Part shown: positions 16,869 through 26,097 of the stretch, one piece after another
How the letters are laid out: each line of letters starts with the position of its first letter
How positions within the stretch are numbered: position 1 is the first letter of the stretch
NCBI GenBank assembly: GCA_934630975.1
Contig: CAKTXH010000001.1
Location: 40,025-104,024 of the forward strand
Direction of reading: 5' to 3'
Source: an uncultured Clostridia bacterium
GTDB taxonomy: Bacteria > Bacillota > Clostridia > Christensenellales > Aristaeellaceae
DNA: 64,000 nt
Notes under the pieces: generated by a model
Told to the model about the DNA's origin: nothing
The model's input: only the letters and a program-made list of their open reading frames with translations
The model's database searches: none
Made by a program: the position numbers and the translations under genes

Positions 16869-18418
16869 CAGGCGACGCCTCCTTTGTTCTGCGGCTCGCG
16901 GAGCTTGGTCATCAGCAAGCCGACTTCTTCTTTATTGGTCTTGCGCCCCTCCACAATGCCGTTGTTCTTGCCGCCGCAGAGAACGAGCACGCGGTCGCAA
17001 AGGTCGATGAGCACATCGAGATCTTCGCCGACATAAATAATGGCGACGCCTTTCTTTTTTTGCTCGTTGAGCAGGTGGTAGATGGTGTAGCTCGTGTTGA
17101 TATCGAGTCCGCGGACGGCGTAGGCGGTCATCAGCACGGACGGGCTTGCCGCGATCTCACGGCCGACGAGCACCTTTTGAACGTTGCCACCGGACAGACG
17201 GGAAACGGGCGTCGTAACCGACGGCGTAACCACGCCGAGCGAATCCTTGATTTCTTCGGCGAGGTGGCGCGGCGCGCGGCGGTCGGCGATGGGCGAGTGC
17301 CCCTGTCCGTAGCTCTTGAGCATCATGTTGTCAATCATACCCATCGAGCCGACCAGACCCATGCCCAGTCGATCCTCCGGCACGAAGGAGAGATGAACGC
17401 CCATATCGCGGATATCTTTCGGAGATTTGCCGATGAGCTGCTCGGCGGTAGAATCGCGGTCGTCGTCGGGATAATACATGACGCTGGAGTTCGGGTCGGT
17501 CTGCTGCAAACCGGCGATGGCCTCCAGCAGTTCCTTCTGACCGTTGCCGGAAATGCCGGCAATACCCAGAATTTCGCCGCTGAACGCTTCGAAGGAGATA
17601 TCATCCAGTACGCGCACGCCTTCGGCATTGGTTACATTCAGGTTGTGCACGCTCAGCCGGAGATGCGGATTGACCGGCTCGGGGCGCTCAATGTTCAACT
17701 CGACCTTTTTGCCGACCATCATTTCGGTCAGCGACGCTTCGCTTGCCTCTGCGGTTTCCACCGTGCCGATGTATTCGCCCTTGCGCAGAATCGCCACGCG
17801 GTCGGAAATTTCCAGCACCTCATGCAGCTTGTGGGTGATGATGATGATGGATTTCCCGTCCTCGCGCATGTTGCGCATGACGTGGAACAGCTTTTCCGTT
17901 TCCTGCGGCGTGAGCACGGCGGTCGGCTCATCCAAAATCAGAATCTGCGCGCCGCGATAGAGCATTTTAATGATCTCGAGCGTCTGTTTCTGACTGACGC
18001 TCATCTCATAGACCTTCTGGTCAAGGTCGATGTCGAACGCGTAATGGTCGCAGATTGCGCGCGCCTTCTGACGGATGGCTTTGAGGTCGTATTTTTCGTG
18101 CTGATCCATCACGAGGGCGATGTTTTCCACCGCCGTGAAGACGTCAATGAGTTTGAAATGCTGGTGAACCATGCCGATGCCCAGCGCGTAAGCGTCCTTT
18201 GGGCTGCGGATTTCCACCGGCTTTTCATCCACCCGGATTTCGCCGCTGTCGGGGTAGTAGATGCCGGCAATCATGTTCATCAAAGTGGTTTTGCCGCTTC
18301 CGTTTTCGCCCAGCAGGGAGAGAATTTCGCCGCGGCGAACGGTCAAAGAAACGTCCTTGTTGGCGACGACGCTGCCGAAAGTCTTGGTGATATGGCGCAA
18401 TTCAATGGCGTTTTGCAT
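16868..18418 (-). CDS. Nucleoside-type ABC transporter ATP-binding protein, two NBDs
   Basis: A 516-residue protein with two fused nucleotide-binding domains, as in NupO/YufO and sugar importers of this class. The first domain has Walker A GENGSGKTT, an unusual signature (MSVSQKQTLE instead of the family's LSVG..Q) and Walker B ILILDEPTAVL. The second has a degenerate P-loop (GISGNGQKEL), an intact-looking signature SGGNVQK, and no Walker B glutamate (VLMTAYAVRGLD). One degenerate site is normal for the family. It energises uptake by the two permeases. It lies downstream of bmpA across a terminator-like hairpin. Confidence 0.92.
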   Translation of the reverse strand: MQNAIELRHITKTFGSVVANKDVSLTVRRGEILSLLGENGSGKTTLMNMIAGIYYPDSGEIRVDEKPVEIRSPKDAYALGIGMVHQHFKLIDVFTAVENIALVMDQHEKYDLKAIRQKARAICDHYAFDIDLDQKVYEMSVSQKQTLEIIKMLYRGAQILILDEPTAVLTPQETEKLFHVMRNMREDGKSIIIITHKLHEVLEISDRVAILRKGEYIGTVETAEASEASLTEMMVGKKVELNIERPEPVNPHLRLSVHNLNVTNAEGVRVLDDISFEAFSGEILGIAGISGNGQKELLEAIAGLQQTDPNSSVMYYPDDDRDSTAEQLIGKSPKDIRDMGVHLSFVPEDRLGMGLVGSMGMIDNMMLKSYGQGHSPIADRRAPRHLAEEIKDSLGVVTPSVTTPVSRLSGGNVQKVLVGREIAASPSVLMTAYAVRGLDINTSYTIYHLLNEQKKKGVAIIYVGEDLDVLIDLCDRVLVLCGGKNNGIVEGRKTNKEEVGLLMTKLREPQNKGGVA

Positions 18419-18452
18419 AAGCTGCCGCTCACTCCTTCAAGTAGATAAACAG

Positions 18453-18483
18453 CGAAAAGGGAAGCGGATGGCTTCCCTTTTCG
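18453..18483 (-). terminator. Attenuating hairpin between bmpA and the ABC genes
   Basis: A perfect 13-bp inverted repeat (18453-18465 with 18471-18483) has a 5-nt loop and ends in TTTTCG. It sits in the gap between the binding-protein gene and the ATPase gene. Such hairpins usually give the binding protein higher expression than the membrane components. Confidence 0.7.
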
Positions 18484-18504
18484 TTTCGAACTCGGATGGG
18501 GGGA

Positions 18505-19740
18505 TTACTGCGCGTCCTCGACGATGCCGTCGATGCGGAGGGTGAAGTACGGAGCGCTGCGGAAGGTGGATTCTTCAAACGCGCCGTCCACAATGCCTTC
18601 ATAGGTTTCGCCCTGATAGGCGACGGTGCCGGTCGCCCAATCCATGATGGTCATGTCGCAGGGCGCGGAGGTGACCGTCTCGCCGTTCACGGTGAAGGTG
18701 GCGGTGTCGAAGACCTTCAGGCTGCCGTCGCGCAGCGCGGCCTCAACCTCGGCGACCTTCTCGGCGGTGCCGGCGGCGCAGGACGGGCCAAGCGTCGTGA
18801 TGGCAACCGCGCCGTCGTCATAGCCCTTCGCCCAGTCGGAAGCGATTTCTTCGCCGTTCATCGCGGCCTCAAACAGCTCCTTGTAGAACACAGACCAGAC
18901 GTTGGTGGCGGAGGTCAGCGCAGCGGTCGGGGCGGTCGGGAGCATGTCGATGTTGTAGCCGATGGAGTAGCAGACGGTGCCGGCATCCTGCAGCTTCTGA
19001 ACCGCAGCCGGAGCGCCGGTGGAGTCGGCATGCTGGCCGATGATGACGCAGCCCTTCGCGACGAGCGCTTCGGCGGCGGCGCCTTCCTTGTCGATATCAA
19101 ACCAGGAGTTGGTGTACATGACTTCCATCGTCACGTTCGGCACGATGGAGCGAACGCCCAGGAAGAAAGCGGTGTAGCCGGAAACGACCTCGGCGTAGTT
19201 GTAAGCGCCGACGTAGCCGATCTTCACATTGCCGTCCGCGTCAAAGGAGTTGGGCTGCTTCTCCGTGGAGAGGGTGCCGTCGCCGAGCATCTCAGCGAGC
19301 TTCATGCCGGCCACAACGCCGGACACGTAGCGGGACTGATACACCTTGGTGAAGGCGTTCTTCAGGTTATCAAGGCCGGAAAGCGCGGCGAAATCGCCGG
19401 TCATGGCGACGAAGGTGACATCCGGGTATTCCTCGGCGGCCAGCGCCATGTAGCTCTGATGGCCGTAGGAGTTGGAGACGATCAGGTTGCAGCCCTGCCC
19501 CACAAGGTCAAGCGCGCTGTCGTAGCAGGTCTGATCTTCGGGAACCTTGTACTTCCAGACGATCTTGTCGGAAAGACCCAGCTCGGCGGCAGCCTGCTTG
19601 ATGCCTTCCATATGGGCGAGGGTGTAGCCTTCGGTTTCATCACCGAGCATCACAGCGCCAATCTTCAGGTCGGCGGCCAGCGCGACGCAGGCCGCCATGC
19701 ACAGCATAGCGGCGAGCACCAGAGCAATCAGCTTCTTCAT
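18505..19740 (-). CDS. BMP-family (PnrA-like) substrate-binding protein
   Basis: A 411-residue secreted binding protein for the downstream ABC importer. It begins with a signal peptide (MKKLIALVLAAMLCMAACVALAAD). The MAAC could act as a lipobox, or cleavage could follow ALA. The mature part contains the BMP/PnrA pattern IGAVMLGDETEGYT and later VGAYNYAEVVSGYTAFFLG, close to the purine nucleoside-binding PnrA/Med family. The ATG at 19740 follows AGGAGG; the upstream ATG at 19794 lacks a ribosome site and would put residues before the signal peptide. It is the first gene of the operon. Confidence 0.92.
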   Translation of the reverse strand: MKKLIALVLAAMLCMAACVALAADLKIGAVMLGDETEGYTLAHMEGIKQAAAELGLSDKIVWKYKVPEDQTCYDSALDLVGQGCNLIVSNSYGHQSYMALAAEEYPDVTFVAMTGDFAALSGLDNLKNAFTKVYQSRYVSGVVAGMKLAEMLGDGTLSTEKQPNSFDADGNVKIGYVGAYNYAEVVSGYTAFFLGVRSIVPNVTMEVMYTNSWFDIDKEGAAAEALVAKGCVIIGQHADSTGAPAAVQKLQDAGTVCYSIGYNIDMLPTAPTAALTSATNVWSVFYKELFEAAMNGEEIASDWAKGYDDGAVAITTLGPSCAAGTAEKVAEVEAALRDGSLKVFDTATFTVNGETVTSAPCDMTIMDWATGTVAYQGETYEGIVDGAFEESTFRSAPYFTLRIDGIVEDAQ

Positions 19741-19792
19741 GCGTGTTTCCTCCTTGAATTGAACCGATGAACTAAATTTTGATGACGCAGAC

Positions 19793-19821
19793 ATGATACC
19801 GCTTTTTCAGACCGTTGTAAA
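19793..19821 (-). promoter_or_regulatory. Probable promoter of the bmpA operon
   Basis: On the minus strand, TTTACA (19816-19821) and TATCAT (19793-19798) are spaced by 17 bp, about 53 bp upstream of the bmpA ATG. Confidence 0.6.
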
Positions 19822-19877
19822 GAGAAAAATGAAAAATAACGGAAAGAATATCGAATAAAACAGATGGTAGCTTATGG

Positions 19878-19901
19878 AATGTTCGATATAATACGAACAT
19901 T
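19878..19901. promoter_or_regulatory. 24-bp perfect palindrome upstream of bmpA, PurBox-like half-sites
   Basis: AATGTTCG (19878-19885) and CGAACATT (19894-19901) are exact inverted repeats around the AT-only centre ATATAATA. It lies about 57 bp upstream of the predicted bmpA -35 and just beyond the gloA terminator. The half-site ACGAACATT resembles the core of Bacillus PurR PurBoxes. That would fit a purine nucleoside importer, but the spacing differs from Bacillus, so this is an inference. Confidence 0.5.
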
Positions 19902-19909
19902 TGGATTAC

Positions 19910-19932
19910 AAAAAAGCCGCGCAAAAGCGGCT
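19910..19932 (-). terminator. Terminator of the glyoxalase gene
   Basis: The stem AGCCGC/GCGGCT with a 6-nt loop is followed on the minus strand by six T, starting 6 bp past the gloA stop. Confidence 0.8.
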
Positions 19933-19937
19933 CAAGG

Positions 19938-20306
19938 TTAACGGGCAGGCACGATTTCCAGCCAATAACCGTCCGGGTCTTCGATGAAATAGATGCCCAT
20001 CGCTTCGTTTTCAAAGCAGATGCAGCCCATTTGGCTGTGCTTTTCATGCGCGGCTTTGAAGTCGTCCGTGCGGAAAGCCAGATGGAATTCACATTCGCCC
20101 AAATCATATTTTTGCGGATGGTCGCGCAGCCATGTCAGTTCCAGCTCGAAGGATTCTCTGTCGTCCGCCATATAGACGATGATGAACGAACCATCGGCGG
20201 CGTTTTTGCGCCGCACCTCGTGCAGCCCGAGCGCCTTTTCGTAAAACGCGATGGAAACGTCGAGATTGCTGACATTGTAGTTTTCGTGAATCATAGCGAA
20301 AGCCAT
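19938..20306 (-). CDS. gloA: Glyoxalase / VOC family protein (lactoylglutathione lyase-like)
   Basis: A 122-residue vicinal-oxygen-chelate protein with two beta-alpha-beta-beta-beta modules. It has the NLDVSIAFYEKALGL opening, SFELELT (metal-ligand glutamate), FHLAFRTDD (metal-ligand His) and the closing FIEDPDGYWLEI with the last glutamate. These match glyoxalase I-like enzymes that isomerise methylglyoxal adducts. Clostridia often lack glutathione, so the natural thiol is uncertain. The ATG at 20306 follows GGGAGGAA; the longer frame to 20477 crosses the promoter region. Confidence 0.82.
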   Translation of the reverse strand: MAFAMIHENYNVSNLDVSIAFYEKALGLHEVRRKNAADGSFIIVYMADDRESFELELTWLRDHPQKYDLGECEFHLAFRTDDFKAAHEKHSQMGCICFENEAMGIYFIEDPDGYWLEIVPAR

Positions 20307-20382
20307 AGCAGTTCCTCCCTTGCAGGCTTGGTTTATACACAGTATATCATACCGGCGGGGAAAAAGAAAAGCGGTAATTTCG

Positions 20383-20411
20383 TTTACAAAACCGAAATGA
20401 TATGATATAGT
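20383..20411 (+). promoter_or_regulatory. Promoter of the MATE transporter gene
   Basis: TTTACA (20383-20388) and TATAGT (20406-20411) are separated by 17 bp, 39 bp upstream of the ATG at 20450. Confidence 0.65.
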
Positions 20412-20449
20412 GAGTTCAACGCGACTTTTCGCGGTTCGGAGGAGGAAAC

Positions 20450-21886
20450 ATGGCTGCAAAGGAAATTCGCCGGGCAAAGCTGCGTGAACGGATGTTCGGC
20501 GATCGGGCGTTTTACGCGGAGATGATCTCCGTTGTCGTGCCGATTATCATTCAAAATACGGTGTCCAACGTCGTCAGTCTGTTGGATAACGTGATGGTCG
20601 GGCGCGTCGGCACGCTTCAAATGTCGGCGGTTGCGATTGTCAACCAGCTTCTTTTTGTGTTTAACCTGTGCATTTTCGGCGGTTTGGCGGGCGCGGGCAT
20701 ATTCGCGACGCAGTACGCCGGCGCGCACGATGATAAGGGCGTCCGCGACTGCTTCCGCGTGAAATGGATGATTGCGTTGGCCATGCTGGCCTGTGCGCTG
20801 GCTGTGTTCATCGCGCTGCCCAGACAGTTGATCGGCATGTATCTGGCGGAAGAAACAGCGCAGGCGGATGTGTCTGCGACGCTCGGTTTCGGCATGGACT
20901 ATCTGAATGTGATGCTGTGGGGGCTGCTGCCTTTCGGCGTTACGCAGGTTTACGCCAGCACGCTGCGCGAAGTGGGGGAAACGCGGCTGCCGATGCTGGC
21001 CAGCGTCGTGGCGATTCTGGTCAATCTCGTGTTTAACTACTTCCTGATTTTCGGCAAATTCGGTTTCCCGGAACTGGGCGTGACCGGCGCGGCGATTGCG
21101 ACGGTGCTTTCGCGCTATGTCGAAACGGCGATTATTGTGGTTTATACGCATACCAGGCAGGTGCAATTCGGCTTTATTCACGGCGCGTATCGTAGCCTGC
21201 GGGTACCGGGCGCGCTGATGGGCGGTGTTCTGCGCAGGGGAACGCCGCTGCTGGTCAACGAGTTTTTGTGGTCTTCCGGCATGGCGGTGCTGCTTCAGTG
21301 CTATTCCGTGCGTGGGCTTGACGTGGTGGCCGCCTGCAATATTGCCACGACGGTGAGCAATCTGTTCAAGGTTGTCTTTTTGTCGATGGGCAACGCGGTG
21401 GCGATCATGGTGGGGCAGGCGCTTGGCGCAAACGATATCGAGCGGGCGAAAAACTGCACTTGGCGGCTGATGACGGCGGCCGTCGGTTCGAACCTGATCA
21501 TGGGTACGCTGCTGGTGATTTTTGCGCCTGCCATTCCGCATATTTACAATACGGAACCGCACGTTCGGCAGATTGCGACGCAGCTTCTTTATGTTATCGC
21601 CCTGATGATGCCCGCATATTCGTTCTCGCATTGCTGCTATTTTACGCTTCGTTCCGGCGGCAAAACGATCATCACGTTTTTATTTGACAGCGTGTTTACC
21701 TGGTGCGTCAATGTGCCGGCGGCCTGGCTGCTGGCTTATCGAACGGGCGTCGGAATCGTGCCGTTGTATTTCTGCGTGCAGGCGTTGGAACTGGTCAAAG
21801 TGGTCATCGGTTTTGTGCTGGTCAAAAAAGGCATCTGGATTCACAACATTGTCGCGCCTGTATCGGTGCGGGAAGCGGAAAAGTAA
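20450..21886 (+). CDS. MATE family multidrug/metabolite exporter
   Basis: A 478-residue, 12-helix membrane protein in two homologous halves. The first half has IIIQNTVSNVVSLLDNVMVGRVG and the second VNEFLWSSGMAVLLQCYSVRG, typical MATE helix 1 and helix 7 motifs. The family uses a Na+ or H+ gradient to expel cationic drugs and metabolites. A strong GGAGGA site precedes the ATG. It is transcribed alone, with a promoter upstream and a bidirectional terminator downstream. No adjacent regulator is present. Confidence 0.93.
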   Translation: MAAKEIRRAKLRERMFGDRAFYAEMISVVVPIIIQNTVSNVVSLLDNVMVGRVGTLQMSAVAIVNQLLFVFNLCIFGGLAGAGIFATQYAGAHDDKGVRDCFRVKWMIALAMLACALAVFIALPRQLIGMYLAEETAQADVSATLGFGMDYLNVMLWGLLPFGVTQVYASTLREVGETRLPMLASVVAILVNLVFNYFLIFGKFGFPELGVTGAAIATVLSRYVETAIIVVYTHTRQVQFGFIHGAYRSLRVPGALMGGVLRRGTPLLVNEFLWSSGMAVLLQCYSVRGLDVVAACNIATTVSNLFKVVFLSMGNAVAIMVGQALGANDIERAKNCTWRLMTAAVGSNLIMGTLLVIFAPAIPHIYNTEPHVRQIATQLLYVIALMMPAYSFSHCCYFTLRSGGKTIITFLFDSVFTWCVNVPAAWLLAYRTGVGIVPLYFCVQALELVKVVIGFVLVKKGIWIHNIVAPVSVREAEK

Positions 21887-21901
21887 AAAACGAATATCAA
21901 A

Positions 21902-21938
21902 AAAGGCAGGAGGCGACGCGAGATCGTTTCCTGCCTTT
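21902..21938. terminator. Bidirectional terminator between MATE gene and recX
   Basis: AAAGGCAGGA (21902-21911) and TCCTGCCTTT (21929-21938) are perfect inverted repeats between two converging genes. Confidence 0.8.
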
Positions 21939-21940
21939 GC

Positions 21941-22561
21941 TTATTCCTGTTCTTCTTTTAAGGCTTCCAGCGCCTGCCGAGCTTCGGCGTAACCATAGCC
22001 GCGCCTTGCCAGCGCGGCAAGAATCTTCTGTCTGTCTTTCGGATCAGCGAGATCTTTGCCTGAAGCGGCTTTTCTGGCGGCCTTGAGTGCGCCGGAGAGC
22101 ATGTCGTCCTCGTCGATGGCGGAGAGCGCTTCGTCAATGGTTTCGCTGTTCACGCCTTTGCGGCGAAGCTCCATGCGGATGCGGCGCGAACCCATGCCTT
22201 TAGTCGTGCGCGAAGCGGCCCATTGTCCGGCAAAGTCCGTATCGTCGATGTACCCGGCTTCATCCAGACGGGCCATCACACGGGCGATGGTGCGCTCGGG
22301 ATAAGCGTTTTTTCGAAGCGCGTCGGCGATTTCCTGCTGGGTTCTGGCGCGCATGGCCAGCAGGGCGACGGCTTTTTCCATCGCAAACGGGTAGGAACGT
22401 TCCAGTAGAAAGCTGTCGAACGCTTCTCGGTCAAACGGCGTTCCGCCGCGGTAGGGGCGCTCCTTGAGCATGGCGCGCGGCATGACGAGCGTTTCGCCGG
22501 TTGAAAGCGTCAATGTGGCGCGCCCATGATTGCGGTGAACGCTGATCAGTTTGGTTTCCAT
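21941..22561 (-). CDS. recX: RecA regulatory protein RecX
   Basis: A 206-residue cytoplasmic protein that modulates RecA filaments. It shows the three-helix repeats of the family: 'AVALLAMRARTQQEIADALRKNAYPE', 'GYIDDTDFAGQWAASRTTKGMGSRRIRMELRRKGV' and a third shorter unit ending with KILAALARRGYGY. The N-terminal 60 residues form the extra domain common in Firmicutes RecX. It follows pncB by 2 bp, giving an lgt-pncB-recX operon rather than the recA linkage seen in proteobacteria. Confidence 0.9.
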   Translation of the reverse strand: METKLISVHRNHGRATLTLSTGETLVMPRAMLKERPYRGGTPFDREAFDSFLLERSYPFAMEKAVALLAMRARTQQEIADALRKNAYPERTIARVMARLDEAGYIDDTDFAGQWAASRTTKGMGSRRIRMELRRKGVNSETIDEALSAIDEDDMLSGALKAARKAASGKDLADPKDRQKILAALARRGYGYAEARQALEALKEEQE

Positions 22562-22563
22562 CG

Positions 22564-24000
22564 TCAGGCCTTGCCGCGGCGCTCTTCAAGCATGCCGCGC
22601 TTGAGTTCGTAAAGCGGCTTGGACAGATCAACCTTGTAGCGGTGCGGGCTGTGCAGGCGCTTGTATTCATCCCAGAAGGTTTCCATCTCATGTTTGGCGT
22701 ACTCGACGATTTCGGAGAGCTTCGGCAGGGCATAGACCAGCTCGCCGTTTTCGAAAATGGGTGCAAGCAGCGGACGAACCTCGTAATCGCAGAGCGTCAT
22801 CTTCTTCCACGTATTTTCGGGGTCGAAGATCTCAAGCGGTTCGCCGGAGGCAAAATCCTCGCCCTCCAGCGCAATCAGATCGGCCAGCGCTTTGCCGGTG
22901 AGCCTGTCGTAGAAGCGATAGAGCCGTTTGACGCCTGGGTTGGTGATCTTCGCCGGATTTTCGGAAATCTTGATGCGCGGCTCAAATGTGCCGTTGACTT
23001 CCTCGGCGGAGAGCTTGTAAACGCCGCCCAGCGCGGGATTATCCATGCTGGTGATCATGCGCGTGCCCACGCCCCAAACGTTGATCGCCGCGCCCTGCGC
23101 CTTCAAATCCCAAATGACTTCCTCGTCGAGATCGCCGGAAGCGAAGATTTTCGCGTTCGGGAAACCGGCTTCATCCAGCATCTTGCGGGCCTGACGGCTC
23201 AGAAAGGCGAGGTCGCCGCTGTCCAGTCGGATGCCCGTCGGCTCATAGCCCTTGGCGCGCAGCTCATTAAACACGGTGATGGCGTTCGGAATACCGCTGG
23301 TCAGCGTGTCGTAGGTATCCACCAGCAGCAGGCAATTGTTCGGGAAAACCTCGGCATACGCGCGGAAAGCGCTCAATTCATCCGGGAAGGACATGACCCA
23401 GCTGTGCGCGTGGGTGCCGCCGACGGGTACGCCGAAGAGCTGGCCGGTCAGCACGTTGCTCGTCGCCTGACAGCCGCCGATAACGGCTGCACGCGCGCCG
23501 TAGATACCCGCATCCGGGCCTTGAGCGCGGCGCAGGCCGAATTCCAGCACGCTGTCGCCGCGCGCCGCCTGCACCACGCGGGAGGCTTTGGTGGCAATCA
23601 GCGTTTGGTGATTGATGATGTTGAGCAGCGCGGTTTCCAGCAGCTGCGCTTCCATGATCGGCGCGATGACGCGGACAATCGGTTCGCCGGGGAAGATGAT
23701 CGTGCCTTCCGGCACGGCCAGAATTTCGCCCGTGAAGCGCAGCGTGGACAGGCGGGCGAGAAAGGCCTCGTCAAAGATATTCAGGCTGCGCAGGTAGACG
23801 ATATCTTCTTCGGAAAAGTGGAGGTTCTTGACGTATTCAATCGCCTGCTCGAGACCGGCGGCCACGGCATAGGCCGTCATATCGCCTTGTTTGCGATAGA
23901 AGATATCGAAACAGGCGCGGTTATTTTCCATACCGAACCGCAGGTAGCCGTTCATCATCGTCAGTTCATACAGGTCGGTCATCATGGTCAGGTTACGCAT
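22564..24000 (-). CDS. pncB: Nicotinate phosphoribosyltransferase
   Basis: PncB makes nicotinate mononucleotide from nicotinate and PRPP in the NAD salvage pathway. The 478-residue protein opens with MMTDLYELTMMNGYL, the hallmark of the family. It contains EFGLRRAQGPDAG, the catalytic-histidine region GTHAHSWVMSF, RLDSGDL and GVGTRM. The ATG at 24000 directly abuts the stop of lgt. The length suits the long Firmicutes subtype. Confidence 0.95.
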   Translation of the reverse strand: MRNLTMMTDLYELTMMNGYLRFGMENNRACFDIFYRKQGDMTAYAVAAGLEQAIEYVKNLHFSEEDIVYLRSLNIFDEAFLARLSTLRFTGEILAVPEGTIIFPGEPIVRVIAPIMEAQLLETALLNIINHQTLIATKASRVVQAARGDSVLEFGLRRAQGPDAGIYGARAAVIGGCQATSNVLTGQLFGVPVGGTHAHSWVMSFPDELSAFRAYAEVFPNNCLLLVDTYDTLTSGIPNAITVFNELRAKGYEPTGIRLDSGDLAFLSRQARKMLDEAGFPNAKIFASGDLDEEVIWDLKAQGAAINVWGVGTRMITSMDNPALGGVYKLSAEEVNGTFEPRIKISENPAKITNPGVKRLYRFYDRLTGKALADLIALEGEDFASGEPLEIFDPENTWKKMTLCDYEVRPLLAPIFENGELVYALPKLSEIVEYAKHEMETFWDEYKRLHSPHRYKVDLSKPLYELKRGMLEERRGKA

Positions 24001-25149
24001 TTAATCAATCTCGCTTTCTGAAGTTTTGGGGTACAGGGGATAGCACAATAGCCAGCCGCACAGAATCAGCTGAAGCATCGCGGCACATTGGCGCAAAGTC
24101 ACGTAGTAGGTATTATCTTCGTTGGCGCGGCTGATACCGGCAATCAGCAGGCCGATCAGGAATAGACCGTCAACCAGCAGTGGCAGGGCAATACGCCCAC
24201 TGAAACGCCCGCTGTCCATCGTCCAGAGCGCGACGATGGCAATTTGAGAGAAAATCAGCACCACAAGGCCGATTTGGGAGAAGGTAAACAGGAAACTGTA
24301 CGCGCCGCGCTCAAATTCGCCGAGAAACGTGACGGCGATGCACAGCACGGCGCTGACCAGCGGCGCAACGGTGACGGCGCTGATGCGGTCGCGGATGCGC
24401 AGAAAAAAGTAAACCACAACGCTCAGCGCCGCAACCGCGGAAAGCACCTGAGAAATGCGGACAAATTCGCTGATGAAGGTCAAGCTGTCGTTGCGCAGGC
24501 CCTCGATCACCGTTCGGCCGGAGCAATACAGCAGCAGATACCAGCAGAACACGTCGCCCCTGCGGCGGCGATGCTTGCGGATTACCATCAGCAACGCGAA
24601 AACGAGCACATCCCAGCAGAATTCATAGAAGAACGTTGCCATGTGCCAATACCATACGTCGCCGACGGGAATTTCCACGGCAAAGGGGAAGAATTGGAGG
24701 CTTTCTTCGGCGATGCGCAGGCCGTAAGCTTCCATATTGATGTAATTGCCCCAGCGGCCGATGCCTTGACCGAGCACGAGCGCGGGCGCAACCACGTCCA
24801 GCAATGTCAGCATGGAGATTTTGTGCTTTTTGCTGACCAGCTTTGCGGCAATCAGGCCGCCGATGACGCCGCCGTAAATCGCCAGCCCGCCTTCGCGAAT
24901 GTTTAAAATGGAAAGCAGATCTTCGCTGTAATCGTTGAAGCGGAAAACGACGTAATACAGCCGGGCGCAAATCAGGCCCAGCGGAATGGCGTAGAGCAGA
25001 AAATCAATCACCGTGTCCTGCGGCAGGCGCAGGCGGCGCGCTTCATTTGAAGCGAGAAAATAGCCGATGACAATGGCACCGGTGATCAAAATGGCATACC
25101 AGCTGATGCCGAAGAAGGCGACGCGATCTAAAAGGGGCCTGCTGAGCAT
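24001..25149 (-). CDS. lgt: Prolipoprotein diacylglyceryl transferase with extended C-terminus
   Basis: Lgt transfers diacylglycerol to the lipobox cysteine of prelipoproteins in the membrane. The signature motifs are GGLAIYGGVIGG near residue 90 and GQGIGRWGNYINMEAYG near residue 130, holding the essential Arg and Asn. A downstream SGRTVIEGLRND fits the conserved Arg-Glu helix. At 382 residues it is about 100 longer than usual. The extra part holds about four more hydrophobic helices with no known motif. GGGAGG precedes the ATG. It heads the lgt-pncB-recX unit. Confidence 0.93.
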   Translation of the reverse strand: MLSRPLLDRVAFFGISWYAILITGAIVIGYFLASNEARRLRLPQDTVIDFLLYAIPLGLICARLYYVVFRFNDYSEDLLSILNIREGGLAIYGGVIGGLIAAKLVSKKHKISMLTLLDVVAPALVLGQGIGRWGNYINMEAYGLRIAEESLQFFPFAVEIPVGDVWYWHMATFFYEFCWDVLVFALLMVIRKHRRRRGDVFCWYLLLYCSGRTVIEGLRNDSLTFISEFVRISQVLSAVAALSVVVYFFLRIRDRISAVTVAPLVSAVLCIAVTFLGEFERGAYSFLFTFSQIGLVVLIFSQIAIVALWTMDSGRFSGRIALPLLVDGLFLIGLLIAGISRANEDNTYYVTLRQCAAMLQLILCGWLLCYPLYPKTSESEID

Positions 25150-25276
25150 AAAAACCTCCCGAAAGTCGTTTAAAATGGGATATCGCTATCTTTGGTAGTA
25201 TACCGCCGGGATATCCGCCTGTCAAGAAATGGTTGTATTTCGTGCGTAACCCAAACGGAAAGTTTTCGCTTTTCTC

Positions 25277-25305
25277 TTGCCCCCGGGCACGCATGATGCT
25301 ATAAT
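25277..25305 (+). promoter_or_regulatory. Promoter of upp
   Basis: TTGCCC (25277-25282) and TATAAT (25300-25305) with a 17-bp spacer lie about 57 bp upstream of the upp ATG. Confidence 0.7.
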
Positions 25306-25349
25306 GAGAAAAACGCAGGTTAATGGCGTTCTTTCGGCGCGCCTGCTAA

Positions 25350-25991
<642 letters not shown>

Positions 25992-25995
25992 AGCA

Positions 25996-26023
25996 AAAAG
26001 TACGCTGGAAACGGCGTACTTTT
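25996..26023 (+). terminator. Terminator of upp
   Basis: AAAAGTACGC (25996-26005) and GCGTACTTTT (26014-26023) form a perfect 10-bp stem followed by CTTTTG. Confidence 0.85.
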
Positions 26024-26033
26024 CTTTTGTTTG

Positions 26034-26062
26034 TTGCGGCGTGTATGTCTTTATGGTATAAT
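26034..26062 (+). promoter_or_regulatory. Promoter of the glycosyltransferase-to-miaA gene run
   Basis: TTGCGG (26034-26039) and TATAAT (26057-26062) are 17 bp apart, 35 bp upstream of the ATG at 26098. No terminator is visible between the next ten plus-strand genes, so this may drive a very long operon. Confidence 0.6.
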
Positions 26063-26097
26063 GAAGCCCATCAAAATGAGTTTAGGGGATAACCGTC

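Noticed and set aside
19878..19901. LexA operator
   Set aside because: Half-sites are in the reversed order (GTTCG before CGAAC), whereas a LexA box needs CGAAC before GTTCG with four bases between.
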